Shown: piece by piece, positions 36,234 through 48,727 of the stretch
Layout: every line of letters begins with the position of its first letter
Position numbering within the stretch: position 1 is the stretch's first letter
Assembly: GCA_024305405.1 (NCBI GenBank)
Contig: JAKNDB010000088.1
Location: 2,498,001-2,562,000, forward strand
Direction of reading: 5' to 3'
Origin: Dirofilaria immitis
Lineage: Eukaryota; Nematoda; Chromadorea; Rhabditida; Onchocercidae
DNA: 64,000 nt
The notes under the pieces: model-generated
The model's input: only the letters and a program-made list of their open reading frames with translations
Told to the model about the DNA's origin: nothing
The model's database searches: none
Position numbers and translations under genes: made by a program

Positions 36234-38612
36234 TTGCTTTCATCCTGGAAGGAAAAACGAAATAATGAAAAATAAGGCTTACTAAAAGCAGTGGTTTCAG
36301 ATATTCAATTTCTCTTTAAATATAAGATTTAATTCAATTATCATGTATTGGTGATCATAAATAGAAATATTTTTATAAAAACATATGGTTCCAGCTATTA
36401 AATCGTTTATGCTATCTGAATCTATATCCAGTCGCCTCAGTGATAATGACTCCTTCCCGATTAAAATAAAATTAGGTTAAGGTGCCGAAAATTTGGGATG
36501 CACCGATTTAGAATTGTTATTATTTACACAAACTCCTAGTCGATTAACCGATTCCTGTTCTGGTAAATGTAAGACTGGATTGAACTATCGGAAGTTCTAG
36601 ACCTATCGAAACAGAATCGTTACTGTTTTTTCCGAATAGATTTAGGATTCGATGGAATATCGATTTGGTCATATCAGAGTGGAACCGTCACCATTTATCC
36701 AAAGTCTTCAAACGATAATGAACTCTTATTCCGGTTAGGCTTATGTTGGGAAAGTTGCCACAAATTTTGGCTATATTGAAATGGGACTAAACTTATTACT
36801 ATTTGATAAATCCTCAGTCAACAACAATTTCTATTCCAGTCAAATTCAGGAAATGATATGAATAAATTAAAGAATATGGTAAAGAGCTTAAATAATTAAA
36901 ATTGGTAAAATAATAAATTATTATGTAAAATAGCATAAAATTTGAAATAAGTGATGATGATTGCGATGAGAATAAGTACAATACATCAATTCATTGGAGA
37001 AAAACAAGAAAATAATAATAAAAGATATAACTACACTTCAACTAATAAAGATTACAACGAGAATAAATATAAAAGATCAATCATTTAGAGAAAAACAAAG
37101 AATGATAAGAATGAAAAATCGATCATTTGGAGAAGCAATAAACTATGATAAGAATGACAAAATAGCATACTGTTGATGATAATTGCGAAGAGGGCAAGGA
37201 TGGAACAAATTCATATAAAATAATTTGAAAAATAAACTACTGTAAAGAGAAAGATATCATTATAAAGAAAATTCCATTCAACAGTAATGATATAAACAAC
37301 GACCAAAGATCAACCGATAATTCCTGCAGAATCAGGGTGATAACTAATCGTCGCAGATCACAACCACCGGATCAGGAAAATAATTCTTCGTAATAGGTTT
37401 ATGCTCAAAATGCGAGATGATAAATGAGAATATCAGTTAGTTTTTCGATAAATTCAAATTGGGCCAGTCCAATTAGTTTGTTCAAAATTTGTTGTCGTGA
37501 TTACAGTATATTTTAATTTCTTTAAGTTTCGTTTAAATCGAAATTGATTAACAATTTCCGACAAATTTGCATTTTGTTGAAAAAGTTAATTTTCAGGTTG
37601 ATGCAAAGAAATATTATATAATTAATTAGCAATGAATGCTATTGCTTCTTCGTTTTTCCGTTTATTCGATCATTTACTGATCTATCTTCGACCTGGCAAA
37701 ATCAATCAGTTTGCAACTTTTAGCGATAATAACATATCTGTCCATCAATATATAATGTATGATTTTATGATTTATGTTTCAGTTTCATTTCATTATTACT
37801 TCAAATAACGGTCGGTATTGTGTTATTGTATGTTTTTACATATTTTTCTGCAATTCATTTCATTGAATTTAATTTTTTTAGTGATATATCATTCTGATTT
37901 ACCTGGCAAATTCTATTTTATCTCAGTTTTTTTCATTTTTATTTTTGTTAATAGAAATTATGAAAATAATTAGCTTTTTTATTCACAAGTAAAGAACGGA
38001 TTTTAAACGAAATTCTATATAATAAATTTTTTGTATTAAATTAATTTATTGATTTTGTTTTTATATTCATTTGCGCTTAATTATGACGAATAGATTAAAT
38101 GATAATTAATTGGGATGTGATTCGTATATTGCGTATACGTAATATACTTGCAAAGACAATTAATCCAGTCGGGTGTAAGTTGGATTAATTTGTGTAATAG
38201 TAATAATAGTTCATGATATTATTATTATTATATTTTATCGTGATATTATTATTATTATGTTTTATCGTATAGATTTTGTAGATTTAACATTGATAAATTT
38301 AATGAAATTTACTTATTTTAGCATCTTTTATGCATTATCATATTTGTTTTTTTTAATTTTTAGATTTTGCAAATTTTTGATTTGATAAAATTTATTACGA
38401 TAAGATGTTTAAAAAAAATTATTTTTCTTAAATACATTTATAACACTCCTTTTCTTGTAGACATAGTTAGATATAATAGAAACTGTAAGAGTTAATTTTG
38501 CAACTCTTTTATATTGGTTTTTCAAGCGGAATTTCACGTACATATTACTCGTAAGCGTATTATTATTATTATTATTGTTATTGTCGAATTGAAATGTATC
38601 ATTTTTTAACAG
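36234..38612. other. Divergent intergenic region between NAA40 and TDRD3
   Basis: NAA40 (minus) and TDRD3 (plus) are transcribed away from each other, so promoters of both should lie here. 36400-36800 is clearly less AT-rich than its surroundings and holds no convincing open frame. A 31-base direct repeat (tgatattattattattat...ttttatcg) occurs twice at about 38215-38272. No other feature was recognised. Confidence 0.45.
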
Positions 38613-41600
38613 ATGAATGGAGATGCATTGGAAGAATTATTGGTACGTGAAGGATGGCCAATTGGTGAAGATCAACTTAGTGATTTTATTGGTGAACCAA
38701 TTTCAAAAATACAAGATGTTAATCGGTTAAAAAACAGCTTCTTAATGTAAGTTTACTTCAAATTTTTTCTCCCATTTTTCATTCTCTTTTATGTTTTACA
38801 CATGTTTTTCAAAGAAAATCATAAAATTGTAGAAAAAAACAAAGAAAATTGAAAAATTAAAGTATGAGCACGAAATATATTAGCAATATATAATATGTCT
38901 AATATTATTGCTTCTCTATGCTGTTGAATAAATTATTAAATAGTTTTGTTCTTCTTAGTTGATAGTTATGAAAGTTGCGCAAATTGTTTTAATATTCTAG
39001 ATACATAAGTTCAGTGTATTTTACCTTGGGTATCTAGATACTTTTGAAAATAGAAAAATGCTCATTCACGATCCCACGTGTTAAATTTATGATATATCAT
39101 GTGGTTATAATTTGAGCAATATCAATCGGGAGATTCCTCATTTCTAATGGATTTCTAACCATTTTGGAAATATCATCTCCTAAGTACAAAAAGCATAAAT
39201 GATATTCTTACTCTTTTTGCCTTATTTTTTTAATTAAAAGAATTAGTTTAAATATGTAATCATTCATAGAATCATCCTAATAAATTTCTAATTATTGGCT
39301 GAAATATTTCTTTAAATTGCAGTTTTTTATTTCAAATAAAATTTGAAGGTTATCACTACATGGTTTTCTAGTTTTAGTGAACGAATGAATGATATAATGC
39401 TAGGTTTTCTCCTATATATTTCAGGCTGATATGCGTGAATATGCTCTGCCAGTACTTTCAAATCGTATTAATAAACAGTTAGGTGAATTTAAGGTATGCT
39501 AAATTCATACAAACACACTTGTTTATTATTTATCCTATTACTTCAGTTTTTTAAGCATTTCTTGAATATTTTTTCTAGAGTTTATTTTTAATTTTATCAG
39601 GTGGCGTTTTTTCTGTTAATAGTGCTATTATTTTGGTTTTTCGTCTTACTAATGCGAGATGAATTCACAGATTTAATTTAATTTTCTAGGCGTTTGTAAT
39701 GATGTCATAATGCTAGTAGATGAATATTATAAAAATTAATTCAGTAAAGATCAGAAAATTTATATTTCATGACTAAATATTTTAACAATTTATTACAATG
39801 AATATCATAACTAATTTTTGAATTTTACATCATACTGGAATGATAAAATTGAGTCTTCAGGGACCATTAATCGTTCAAGTTCTAAAGCCACGAAATGTTT
39901 CATACCCAAAGTATAGTGAAGGAACACATAATGATGGTCTTATCAAGATTCAATTAACTGATGGTTTTTCCAGCATTCATGCATTACTGTTTGAACCTAT
40001 ACCAAAATTAAAGTATGCTAACTAAATTATTGTTATTATTGGCAGGAGATTTTAATACATTCTTTTAATTAATTTTGTCATTTGAGAGATCAACTTTTGA
40101 ACACTGTAACGCAGTCCGCTGTTACAGTATTGGCGTGAAAACTTGTATAAACAATAACCGAATCTGCCTAAAAATTGATTCTTTTGTATTTTCATTTCTT
40201 TTTTCATTATTATTATTTTTATATTTTGTTCCTCCTTTTCTCTTGTTATTAAATCTTTTAATTTTGCAGCGCAGGAACGCCGCCAGGCACAAAAGTTCTT
40301 TTGATTGGAAAAATTCCAATCGAGAATGGAATGTTATTAATCAACGGAACTAATTGCCAAGTATTAGGTGGCAATGTTGAAAAGATGGTCGAGAAATGGA
40401 ATTTGGAAAAGGTTTTTAGAAAAAATGTCCATAATAAATTTTTGTTATGTATAGTTTTTAGTTCGTAAATTTATCAAATCAATTAAATTTGCAGAATTGG
40501 TTACAAAAACCAATAAGAACCTCTGAAGGTAACGCTCTGAAATGGGTTCAATTTTCCAAACAGGTAAAAACTCATCAGTTGTTCGACATTACTGAACGTA
40601 CTTTTACATTGATTCTTTAGTAGATAGGGAAAGAAATCTTGTGGCTTTTTTTTATTCATGCATAACTATCAAAGTAGAGAATAAAGCAGACGATTCGACT
40701 TGTGAAAGAATAATTTTTTTATTGCATTTTTACTCTTATTTTATAATTTTTTTTTCAATCTAGACGAGAACATTTTAATCAAAGAATTTGATTATTTTTT
40801 CAGATTTTGGTTTTAATTTGTAAGTTTTTTCAGCGTTCATCGCAGTCTTCTCTTCCACTTAATGCTACTGATAAGGTATTTCGAGCCAATGATATAATCA
40901 GTGGATTGAACAAAAAATGACTGATGAACATGATGATGATTTCAGTGCTGCGAGAAAAGCTCAAATTGAACAGGTTGTGGAAAATAATGCCATAAAGAAG
41001 TTTGCCCGAAGTCAGGTAATTCATATAATCTAAGAAAAATTTCGAAACTCAATATCATCTTTACTATTAGTTGGATGCTGATGCTAATATTAACTTGAAT
41101 GCATATTGCTTGACATCCTGAATGATGCTGTTGTGTACATCTAATAGATTTTTTCTGAAATATTAATTTTTTAATAATTTTATAATAAATTAAAAAGAAG
41201 CAAGAAATTTTATTGTAGTTAAAACCGAAATCACTCGAAAATTCTGCATCTACTTCATGGAATAATAGTAACAAGAAAGATCCAGTGATAAAAGCAAAAC
41301 CTGATATGGAAAATAAAGTTTCTTTTCTTCTTTCAATAGTTTTAATTCGAAACTTTGGAACGAATAAATTTTTAAATTGTTTTCGATCTAAGAAGTTGTT
41401 AGTTTTGATATTCGAGGATTTTTCGACAATTTCTTAGAGGTCTGCACAGAACGGTTTAATTAGGTATTTTGTATTTTGTAGGGAAATTCAATCCTCGACT
41501 TTAAATAATAGTTTCAAATTGATGGTTGATAATTTTTATAATAGAATCGACGGTTTGTCCGCGATGATAAGAGAAACTTATCAACGGTTCATCGGCCATC

Positions 41601-43574
41601 GAATCCTTCCACTCTCTATGATTTTATGCAGCCGAAAGTTTCCGTTATAAATGAGCCTTCTGGCCAGCGAGATCATGGTAGAGATCAAGTTAGTCGGATT
41701 TTTTACACATCAGTAGAATAGTTTTTAATTATTATAAAATACGCTGTGTTCATTTCTTTACAAGTTGATAGATTTTCTATATTTACTCTGCTCTTCTTTG
41801 CAACGAAACTTTTAATGCTCTGAAAAATGTATTATTAGTGAAATGTTCATGTTTTAGTAAGCAATAAATGATTCTATATCTTTATTTTATAGCTTTTTAC
41901 TAAATGTTAATAGTATTGTTATGTCTTTAAAAAATCTGATTTAAATTAAATCTTTCGAAAAAAAAATTGTTGCAAGTCGTTTAGTTATTTGAGTGGAATT
42001 CAATTTCAGATGAGAAGGACCGACGCAAATGTGCAGAATGTTGAAATTCAAGGGCTGGATCATTCACGAAAGAACAGATTTAACGTGAAAGGTTATTATT
42101 CTGAATCATTTCATCTTTTTATCGAAATTATTTTTTTCTGACTTCTCATGGAGACTAGTTTAATCTTATAAGTTTGACATCATTATTAGGATTTCGCAAT
42201 CGGCAGATTCCTGAAAGCAACACTGGCTCGCGTACAATCGAAATTTCGAATTCAAATAGGTATCGAAAACAGTTTAATCGATCAGAACGCCAACGGAATT
42301 GTGCAACTGATACAATGGGTGAAAGATCTCGATCGGATTATACGAACGATGACCAATCGATTACAACGGCCAACAAACGTTTTATTTGATTCCTTATTGT
42401 TTAAATTTTGCTTCCTTGTTTACCATGAAGTCATTCAGAATGATTGTAGTTTTGTTATTCAAGAATAGCATTTGTTGTAATTTCTTGTGATCTAATTAAT
42501 CTTATTTTTAGAGATAATCATTCTAATAGCTAGAAGATACAGTTGGGAGATTCATTTGAGAATTGAAGCTCAGATGGGTGATCTAGAAGTAGTAATATGA
42601 AGGATTTGTTCATATCATCTAAAGCTTTCTAAGACCGCTTTTACTAATTCCTAACGAGAATGATTATTCATCATTTGTTCCTATTAAGATCAAAATAATT
42701 ATTAGTGTATACTTGGTACTTATTTGTTTATTTTTGCAGAGTTGATGGCATTGCATCTTTCTTCGGTTAACAATGGATCAAACGGTGAAAAAGATCGTAA
42801 TATTCCGCAATCAACTGTATTTTTTGAAAATAGAAATCGTAATTATCAACAAAATACAATTTGTCGGTCAACATATGAACAACGGGAGCAACAAGCTTTC
42901 AATGATGTTATAATGAACGGAGGAATACCGGTTTGGAAAATTGGCGATAAATGCCTTGCACCATGGAGTGATGGCCAGGTGCATGTTTTATTTTATAGTT
43001 TGATAACTATGATATTTATAAATGTTGATATAAGTATAAAGGATATAAACTAAAATTATCTTGATTGATAGCGATAAAGCGTTTCTGAAACGAATCGAGA
43101 TTCATTCCTGGAAAGTCCCTTTCTGTCTTTCATTTATATATTTGAATTACAGTATTTATTAGCAACTTATTGAAGAATGCTTTACCTATCGTTACACAAA
43201 AATTTTTCAATGTATTGGTATAAATGCAGCATGTTGAAAATGCCGGATGAATTGTGACTTTTAGATCTGTTGATAAAATCGTTCATTATATAATAACAGC
43301 ATTTGACATAATCTATTAAAAGCTCTTGGTATTAATTAATTTAGCATATCAGGAGTGCGTTTTCAACTAATATTCATTGTTTATTCATCGTTTTCATCCT
43401 TATACAATAAACGATCAATTCTGAATGCAAAGTGATTAATTTTGATTTCTGCAGTTTTATCCATCAACATTGATATCAATGGGTCCAGCTGATATGTGCA
43501 CCATTGAATATGATGAATATGGAAATAGAAGCAGTGTGCCTGTTGGAGTACTTTTGCCTCTTCAAACATTTTGA
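38613..43574 (+). CDS. TDRD3: Tudor domain-containing protein 3 homologue
   Basis: TDRD3 is a scaffold that binds topoisomerase 3-beta through its N-terminal OB-fold and methylarginine through its Tudor domain. Twelve exons: 38613-38746, 39425-39493, 39861-40012, 40270-40411, 40495-40563, 40834-41015, 41219-41317, 41545-41688, 42010-42091, 42190-42378, 42740-42978, 43455-43574; about 540 residues after two corrections. Evidence: DUF1767/RMI1-type OB-fold over about residues 1-170, with LNAGTPPGTKVLLIGK (human LNTPPGTKVKLSG) and VLGGNVEKMVEKWNL (human VLGGEVEHLIEKWEL); NPSTLYDFM (human APSTLFDFL) near residue 310; Tudor domain about 485-540, WKIGDKCLAPWSDG to VPVGVLLPLQTF. The protein stops directly after the Tudor domain, and I see no UBA domain. 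Corrections: A6 at 38729-38734 (needs A7) and one base near 40894-40898. The ATG directly follows a TTTTTTAACAG trans-splice-type acceptor. Confidence 0.93.
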
Positions 43575-43881
43575 ATGTTTGATTTATTTATACATAAGTA
43601 ATCATGGTTAATGAAGTATTCCATTATAAGATAGGTAGTTTTCCTATTTCATCCTAAGATATTGAAATTTGTTATAGGCCGCATATGTTAGATATAAGTT
43701 TTATTGTATTATATTAGTAAATTAATCAATTTTGAATATTTTTGAAATTTTAGATAGCAATCAAAACAAATGATTTGTTAATATTTTTATGGGTAAAATA
43801 TTACTTTACAACAATGTAAATAAGATATTTCGATATTTATATATGTTTCAATTACGATGTATAATCATGAAATAGTATATC

Positions 43882-43887
43882 AATAAA
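43882..43887 (+). terminator. Candidate polyadenylation signal for TDRD3
   Basis: AATAAA lies about 310 bases after the TDRD3 stop, followed by a T-rich stretch, and before the ISCA1 start. It is a candidate only. Confidence 0.4.
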
Positions 43888-44373
43888 TGAATTTTTTTAC
43901 ACTGTTATCTAATATGAAATGTCTCCTTTCATGTGAAGGATTCCTAATCTTATATATATGGAATATTTATGCTTGTTTTCACTTTTTTTAAAAATTGGAA
44001 ATAACAAATTATTGAAATGGTAATTTAGAAAATATTGATTTTTTTGCTTTTCTTGAAGTTTTTTTAAATTATAGCGAAGATAGTTACTATATTTTAATTT
44101 GCTATATCTTAATTTTATTCGCATTTTATCGTTATCTTTATTTTGATTTTACGACTTATTTGATACATAATTATATTGATTATGAAAAGTAATAATGGAT
44201 AATGATAGATAGATAGCTTTAAAATAATAGTAGTAGTAATGATAGTATTGAGAAATAATTTTATAATTTTAAAAATTTTTTTATGTTTTATCAATTTTTT
44301 TGTGTTTATTTTCAGATTTTTCATTAATCAGATTTATATTTGTTGAAAAATTGCTAAGAAGCTGCTGAAGCAT

Positions 44374-45608
44374 ATGACTTCGCGACATGCTAGTACGGCA
44401 GCTCGCGTTATTAAAACCACAATTCGCCGTGGCGTACCATCCAAGATTGCACTGTGGTTAACACCTGAAGCTGTAAAACGTGTAAAATATCTACTAAGCA
44501 AGCAACCGGAAACGACAGCATTAAAAGTATATTTTTCATTTCACTCGTAGGTTTGATTGTAAAGATCTAAATATTCTTTATTCTTTATCAATTGTATTTG
44601 AAGTTGGAAAATTTTGAAAATTTGGTAGCAAGATGAAATATCAACTTTTTTGGAACGAGAAATATCAGAATAAATAGAAAAGTGTGATACTTCACGTTGT
44701 CTTACAAAATTTGAAACAAGTAAATAAAATATTTAGCAAGAAAATTTTAATCTATAATTTAATTTAATAAAAATTCAAGACGACTTTCTTTGTAGGATAT
44801 CCTATAAATAAATATGAATTGTAGAAAAAGAATCATATCTTGAGAAATTTTTGTTCCAACAATTTTGAGAATGCTAGAATTGTCTCAATCAAATGAACGT
44901 TTGTGATGGTATTCCCAGTACAAGGTTTGAAGATGATTGAATTCATATTATGGATTGTGGGAAGATATGTGAGAAAAATTTATTGCAGATAAGCGTAAGG
45001 CAACGAGGTTGTAATGGATTAACTTATATCTCGATTATGCCCAACAGAAAGCAAAATTTGATGAAGAAGTTGTACAGGTAAACTGTTTATTGGTGATTTT
45101 TTTACAACTTTTATTAAACTTAATTATTTAATAAATTTTTCCTAATTTATTTATACAGATTCATTTAGCACGATCGTTTTGACTGTTTCTAAATATTTCG
45201 TTTATGCATCACTGACTACTGCCCAATCCATGGTGGTCCCATTTAAAAGTAAATCTTAAAAACAACTGGGGCCACCAAACAAAACATTTTAACAAAGGAT
45301 AACAATCACCGGATGATGATGTTATTTTGAGTGATCGGTTATGCCTAAATGAAATTAGTACAGTTTTTGTAATTGAAATCTTTCTGTTTAGTATTTCTAT
45401 TTCATAGCTGAGTTCTGTATTTTCGATTGAAACTTGATGTCAAGCTAATTTTGAGGATGGTGTACGTTTATGGATTGATCCGAAAGCGCAGCTAACGTTA
45501 TTAGGTAGCGAAATGGATTATATAGAAGATCGTGTGTCGTCCGAATTCGTTTTTCGAAATCCGAATATCAAGAGTACGTGTGGATGTGGTGAAAGTTTTA
45601 GTATATGA
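44374..45608 (+). CDS. ISCA1: Iron-sulfur cluster assembly protein ISCA1 (A-type carrier), frame broken by one base
   Basis: ISCA1 is a mitochondrial A-type carrier acting late in [4Fe-4S] cluster assembly. Three exons in phase 0: 44374-44526, 44989-45077, 45456-45608; 131 residues after one correction (human 129). Exon one gives a basic, arginine-rich N-terminus fitting a mitochondrial presequence, then IALWLTPEAVKRVKYLL. Exon two gives RQRGCNGLTY and, one base out of frame, LDYAQQKAKFDEEVVQ. Exon three gives DGVRLWIDPKAQLTLLG, MDYIEDRVSSEFVFRNPNIK and STCGCGES. The three cluster cysteines are all present (about C59, C123, C125). Exon two is 89 bases where 90 are required; the missing base is at 45028-45029, between TY and LDY, and is not in a homopolymer. 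Uncorrected, translation stops at the exon-two donor. A TTTTCAG acceptor at 44309-44315 is a probable trans-splice site. Confidence 0.92.
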
Positions 45609-47368
45609 TGTTAATTCACATATATTTCGAAATCCTTAGTATTAGTTTTGTCTGTTTTATTCTTTAGCAAAATAGTAATTTCTGACTGAGTTATTTACTT
45701 GTATTAAATAGGTTTAAATTAATACACTAATTCGTATTTATACTAATCAAAAATAGTAAGTCGCTTCGTTATACTTATATTGCACAAAGTAATAACTAAT
45801 ATTTGAATATTGAAAAATCGAAAATTAATAGTTGTGTTTTTTTAAATAACATCCGGAATTAGAAGTACCGATAATTTACATATTATGGATAATTTGGCTA
45901 TCACTTTTGTTTATGGAAGATGTCGTTAATTAATATGAGTATAAAATAGTAATACTAAAATTTGATAATGTTACAAATGTGATAAGATATTTACATAATG
46001 CGAAGCATTATGTAAAGTAATATTTCATAATGTTTTTAAAGTAGGGTAATATTTCCCATTATGTTTCCCAGTAACATATTTCGAAAAATCCATGCAGATG
46101 ACTTGTTAATTTTAAAGTTATTGTAAAATACATTGGATGATAAGTTCTGTATATTAAAGTGATATCGATGTTGTTATTTGTATTATATATGACTGTGATT
46201 TACAAATTTGCGTGATTTAAAAATTAGCACAAATCAAAAATTATGTTATTATCCTCGATTGATTTTTGCACATTTCATCAGCTCAATTCACTATGAATTC
46301 GCGATGAATACCTTGTGCGAATTATTTATATTCGATTTAGATTTATACTATCGATAAGTAATATATGATAGTTATATAATGACAGACGATTTTATAAAGC
46401 AAGAGAAGGAAAAATAAATCGGACAGAATAAATGGGAAGAAAAAATTTGTTTCTTTTGCTAAATTATATATTTTTCCTTGACTTTTCCTAACAAAATCAG
46501 CTATCTGGATTGATGTATGATAGTCTTATCATTCGATGATATAAAATATATGAAAATTATTTTTTTCATTTATCAATCAATAGAGAAATTATCCCCGTCT
46601 GTCAAATACTGGTGGTTGTATACTGCTTACTGTTAGGCTTACGTAGAGATACTCGAATTGCATTTCGACTCAACTGAAGTGACCTAGTGAGTCGCTGTAT
46701 CATTGTAGTGTACGATGGCTTTTGGGCGGATAGGCCTAAAATTTCCCGGGAGGTGCCTGAGTTGTTTCTTTGAGGTTGGGTGGGGTCTTAGTTAAGTTTT
46801 TGCTAAGTAATGTTAGATGATATTTTTGTCTGGAAACATTTAGAAGTAACTCTTCTAAACGATTGCATTTGGAGAAATTCATCCTGACATTGGCATGCTT
46901 CGGAAAAAAAGTGTGGGATTGGCTTCTTCAAAAGTATTGAAATTGATTTAGTCAGTGAATTATGACATTAATCGTCTTTTTTATGCACTTGGTTTTCTAT
47001 GTCGATAGTGCTAAAATCAAGTCATTTCAGAATTTCTGAAGTTGACATGTTTCATTAGCTCTTCAGCTAGCTTGCATCAAAATATTTCTAATATTTTATC
47101 CCATTTTACTTTGACATCATTTAAACATTACTATCGAATATTATATTATAATGCAGTGTAAAATACTTATCCAATGTTTTATGCATCAATGATCAGGATT
47201 TTTTCGTTTAATTACTAATGAGATTAGTTTACTTTTTTCTTTGTGATAGCTCTCATTTCAAAAATATTGAATATTTGTTTATTGATTTTTGATTGTTATC
47301 TGTTGTATGTTTTAAAATTGTGGAATGGAACTAATGCACTAAAATTTATTTTTCTTTTTTTCTCTGCA
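45609..47368. other. Spacer between ISCA1 and FAU
   Basis: No exon was recognised. 46590-46810 is a locally GC-richer, non-repetitive patch (contains tttcccgggagg and ggttgggtggggtc) that stands out sharply; it carries only a 26-codon open frame (46715-46795) and no tRNA-like A/B boxes that I could find. Confidence 0.45.
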
Positions 47369-47370
47369 GT
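47369..47370 (+). promoter_or_regulatory. Probable spliced-leader acceptor of the FAU gene
   Basis: A polypyrimidine run ending TTTTTTTCTCTGCAG lies 41 bases before the FAU start codon, with no upstream coding exon in phase. This is typical of nematode trans-splice acceptors. Inference from sequence only. Confidence 0.5.
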
Positions 47371-47410
47371 TTTATCTTACCAAGACGCCTAGGAGAAAAA
47401 GTTAGGAATA

Positions 47411-48648
47411 ATGCAAATATTTGTACGAGGCATCGACGATGGAGTTAGATCGATTTGCATTCCGGAAACGAGTACAGTAGCTGAGTTGAAGGTTCGTTTG
47501 ATTATGCTTAAGAGAGGTGTTTTGAATATAGCAAGATTGATTTTCGATATTTTCATTCTATCGTTAAATATTATCAGAAATATTTATTGCGATTTGATGT
47601 AGGATTCGTCAGGTAGTATCATATCACGATCCCAGGAATTACTAAATTTTCATTTTTTTAAATTGGATTTTTTTCAGTGAACTACTGTGCTTCATTTAAA
47701 AATTAGGAAATTAGATCTTGTAAGTCGATATTCATCACGAACTTTACTTGAAAAAAGCTGCAAAGAAGGGCATCTCATCTTATTTCGTTACTGAAATAAC
47801 GGTCAAGAAATATAGGAATACTTTTTCTAGTAAGATAAATATTTTTACTGCTGTGCAGAAATGAAAACATTTGAATTAATGTTTTTCGTAATTGTATTAA
47901 GTTTCAATTGTTCTACTGTATTTTTGTTTGAAGTTCAATAAGTTAACACCAGCTAGTCAATCAGATTAGCATGATATCAGCTTATGTTCAGTGAGATTTA
48001 TTTTTGTTTTTAGACATTGTTACATGTAGATGACGCACTTTTGACATGTGGTGCCATAATTTTGGATGATGATAAAGCACCACTTATGAATTTCGGAATA
48101 TGTGATGAAGCAAGTATTGATGTTTCCTACCGACTTCTTGGAGGTAATACAGTTCTATGATTGTTATTAGAATGCTTATACTATTTATGGCAATATTTTG
48201 TCATCTTTTTCCTTCCTTTTATTCTCGAAGATAGTCGAGTATGCGAGTATACACTCTGGGGTTTAATATAAAAATTGCTGAAAATCTCTAATTTTGTTTT
48301 AGGTAAGGTGCATGGTTCGTTAGCTCGTGCAGGAAAAGTTCGAGCTCAAACCCCAAAGGTTGAGAAACAGGAAAAAAGAAGAAAAAGACTGGTGCGGTTT
48401 TATTTCCTAGTTTTGAATTTGGATTCTAAAATTTCATATTAGCGAGTAATGTATTGAAATTATTCTTTGAGTAACTTATCGGTGGTATCTTGATATACTT
48501 ATATGTGTTAGCTATTGTTCATTTTAATATATGTCATTCAATAATTTCAGGCCGAGCGGCTCGTCGTATTCAATACAACAGGCGATTTGTCAATATAGCC
48601 GTTAGTGGAATAGGCAGAAAACGTGGACCAAATTCGAATGCTGCATAA
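47411..48648 (+). CDS. rps-30: Ubiquitin-like protein fused to ribosomal protein S30 (FAU / RPS30)
   Basis: This is the fusion precursor that is cleaved after the ubiquitin-like part to release eS30 of the 40S subunit. Exons: 47411-47491, 48014-48143, 48303-48391, 48551-48648. The ubiquitin-like part starts MQIFVRG and ends RLLGG, the cleavage site; S30 follows as [20 protein letters not shown], then [23 protein letters not shown] and RKRGPNSNA, an almost exact family match. Exon three is 89 bases where 90 are needed: the A6 run at 48372-48377 must be A7 to give EKKKKKTG. The ubiquitin-like domain is about seven residues shorter than usual at the first helix, so a 21-base micro-exon or exon end may be missed after 47491, whose donor (GTTCGT) is weak. 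AATAAA follows at 48722-48727. Spacing to the next same-strand gene is about 0.5 kb. Confidence 0.93.
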
Positions 48649-48721
48649 AGACGAAGTTGATTGATATTTCGATAATTTGAAATGCTGCTGTATTTGATAA
48701 TGTATTTATTACTCATATAAC

Positions 48722-48727
48722 AATAAA
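48722..48727 (+). terminator. Candidate polyadenylation signal for FAU
   Basis: AATAAA lies 74 bases after the FAU stop codon, followed by a T-rich stretch. Confidence 0.6.

Noticed and set aside
46715..46795. 26-codon open frame in the GC-rich patch
   Set aside because: Too short, no homologue recognised and no splice partners; the patch itself is reported instead.
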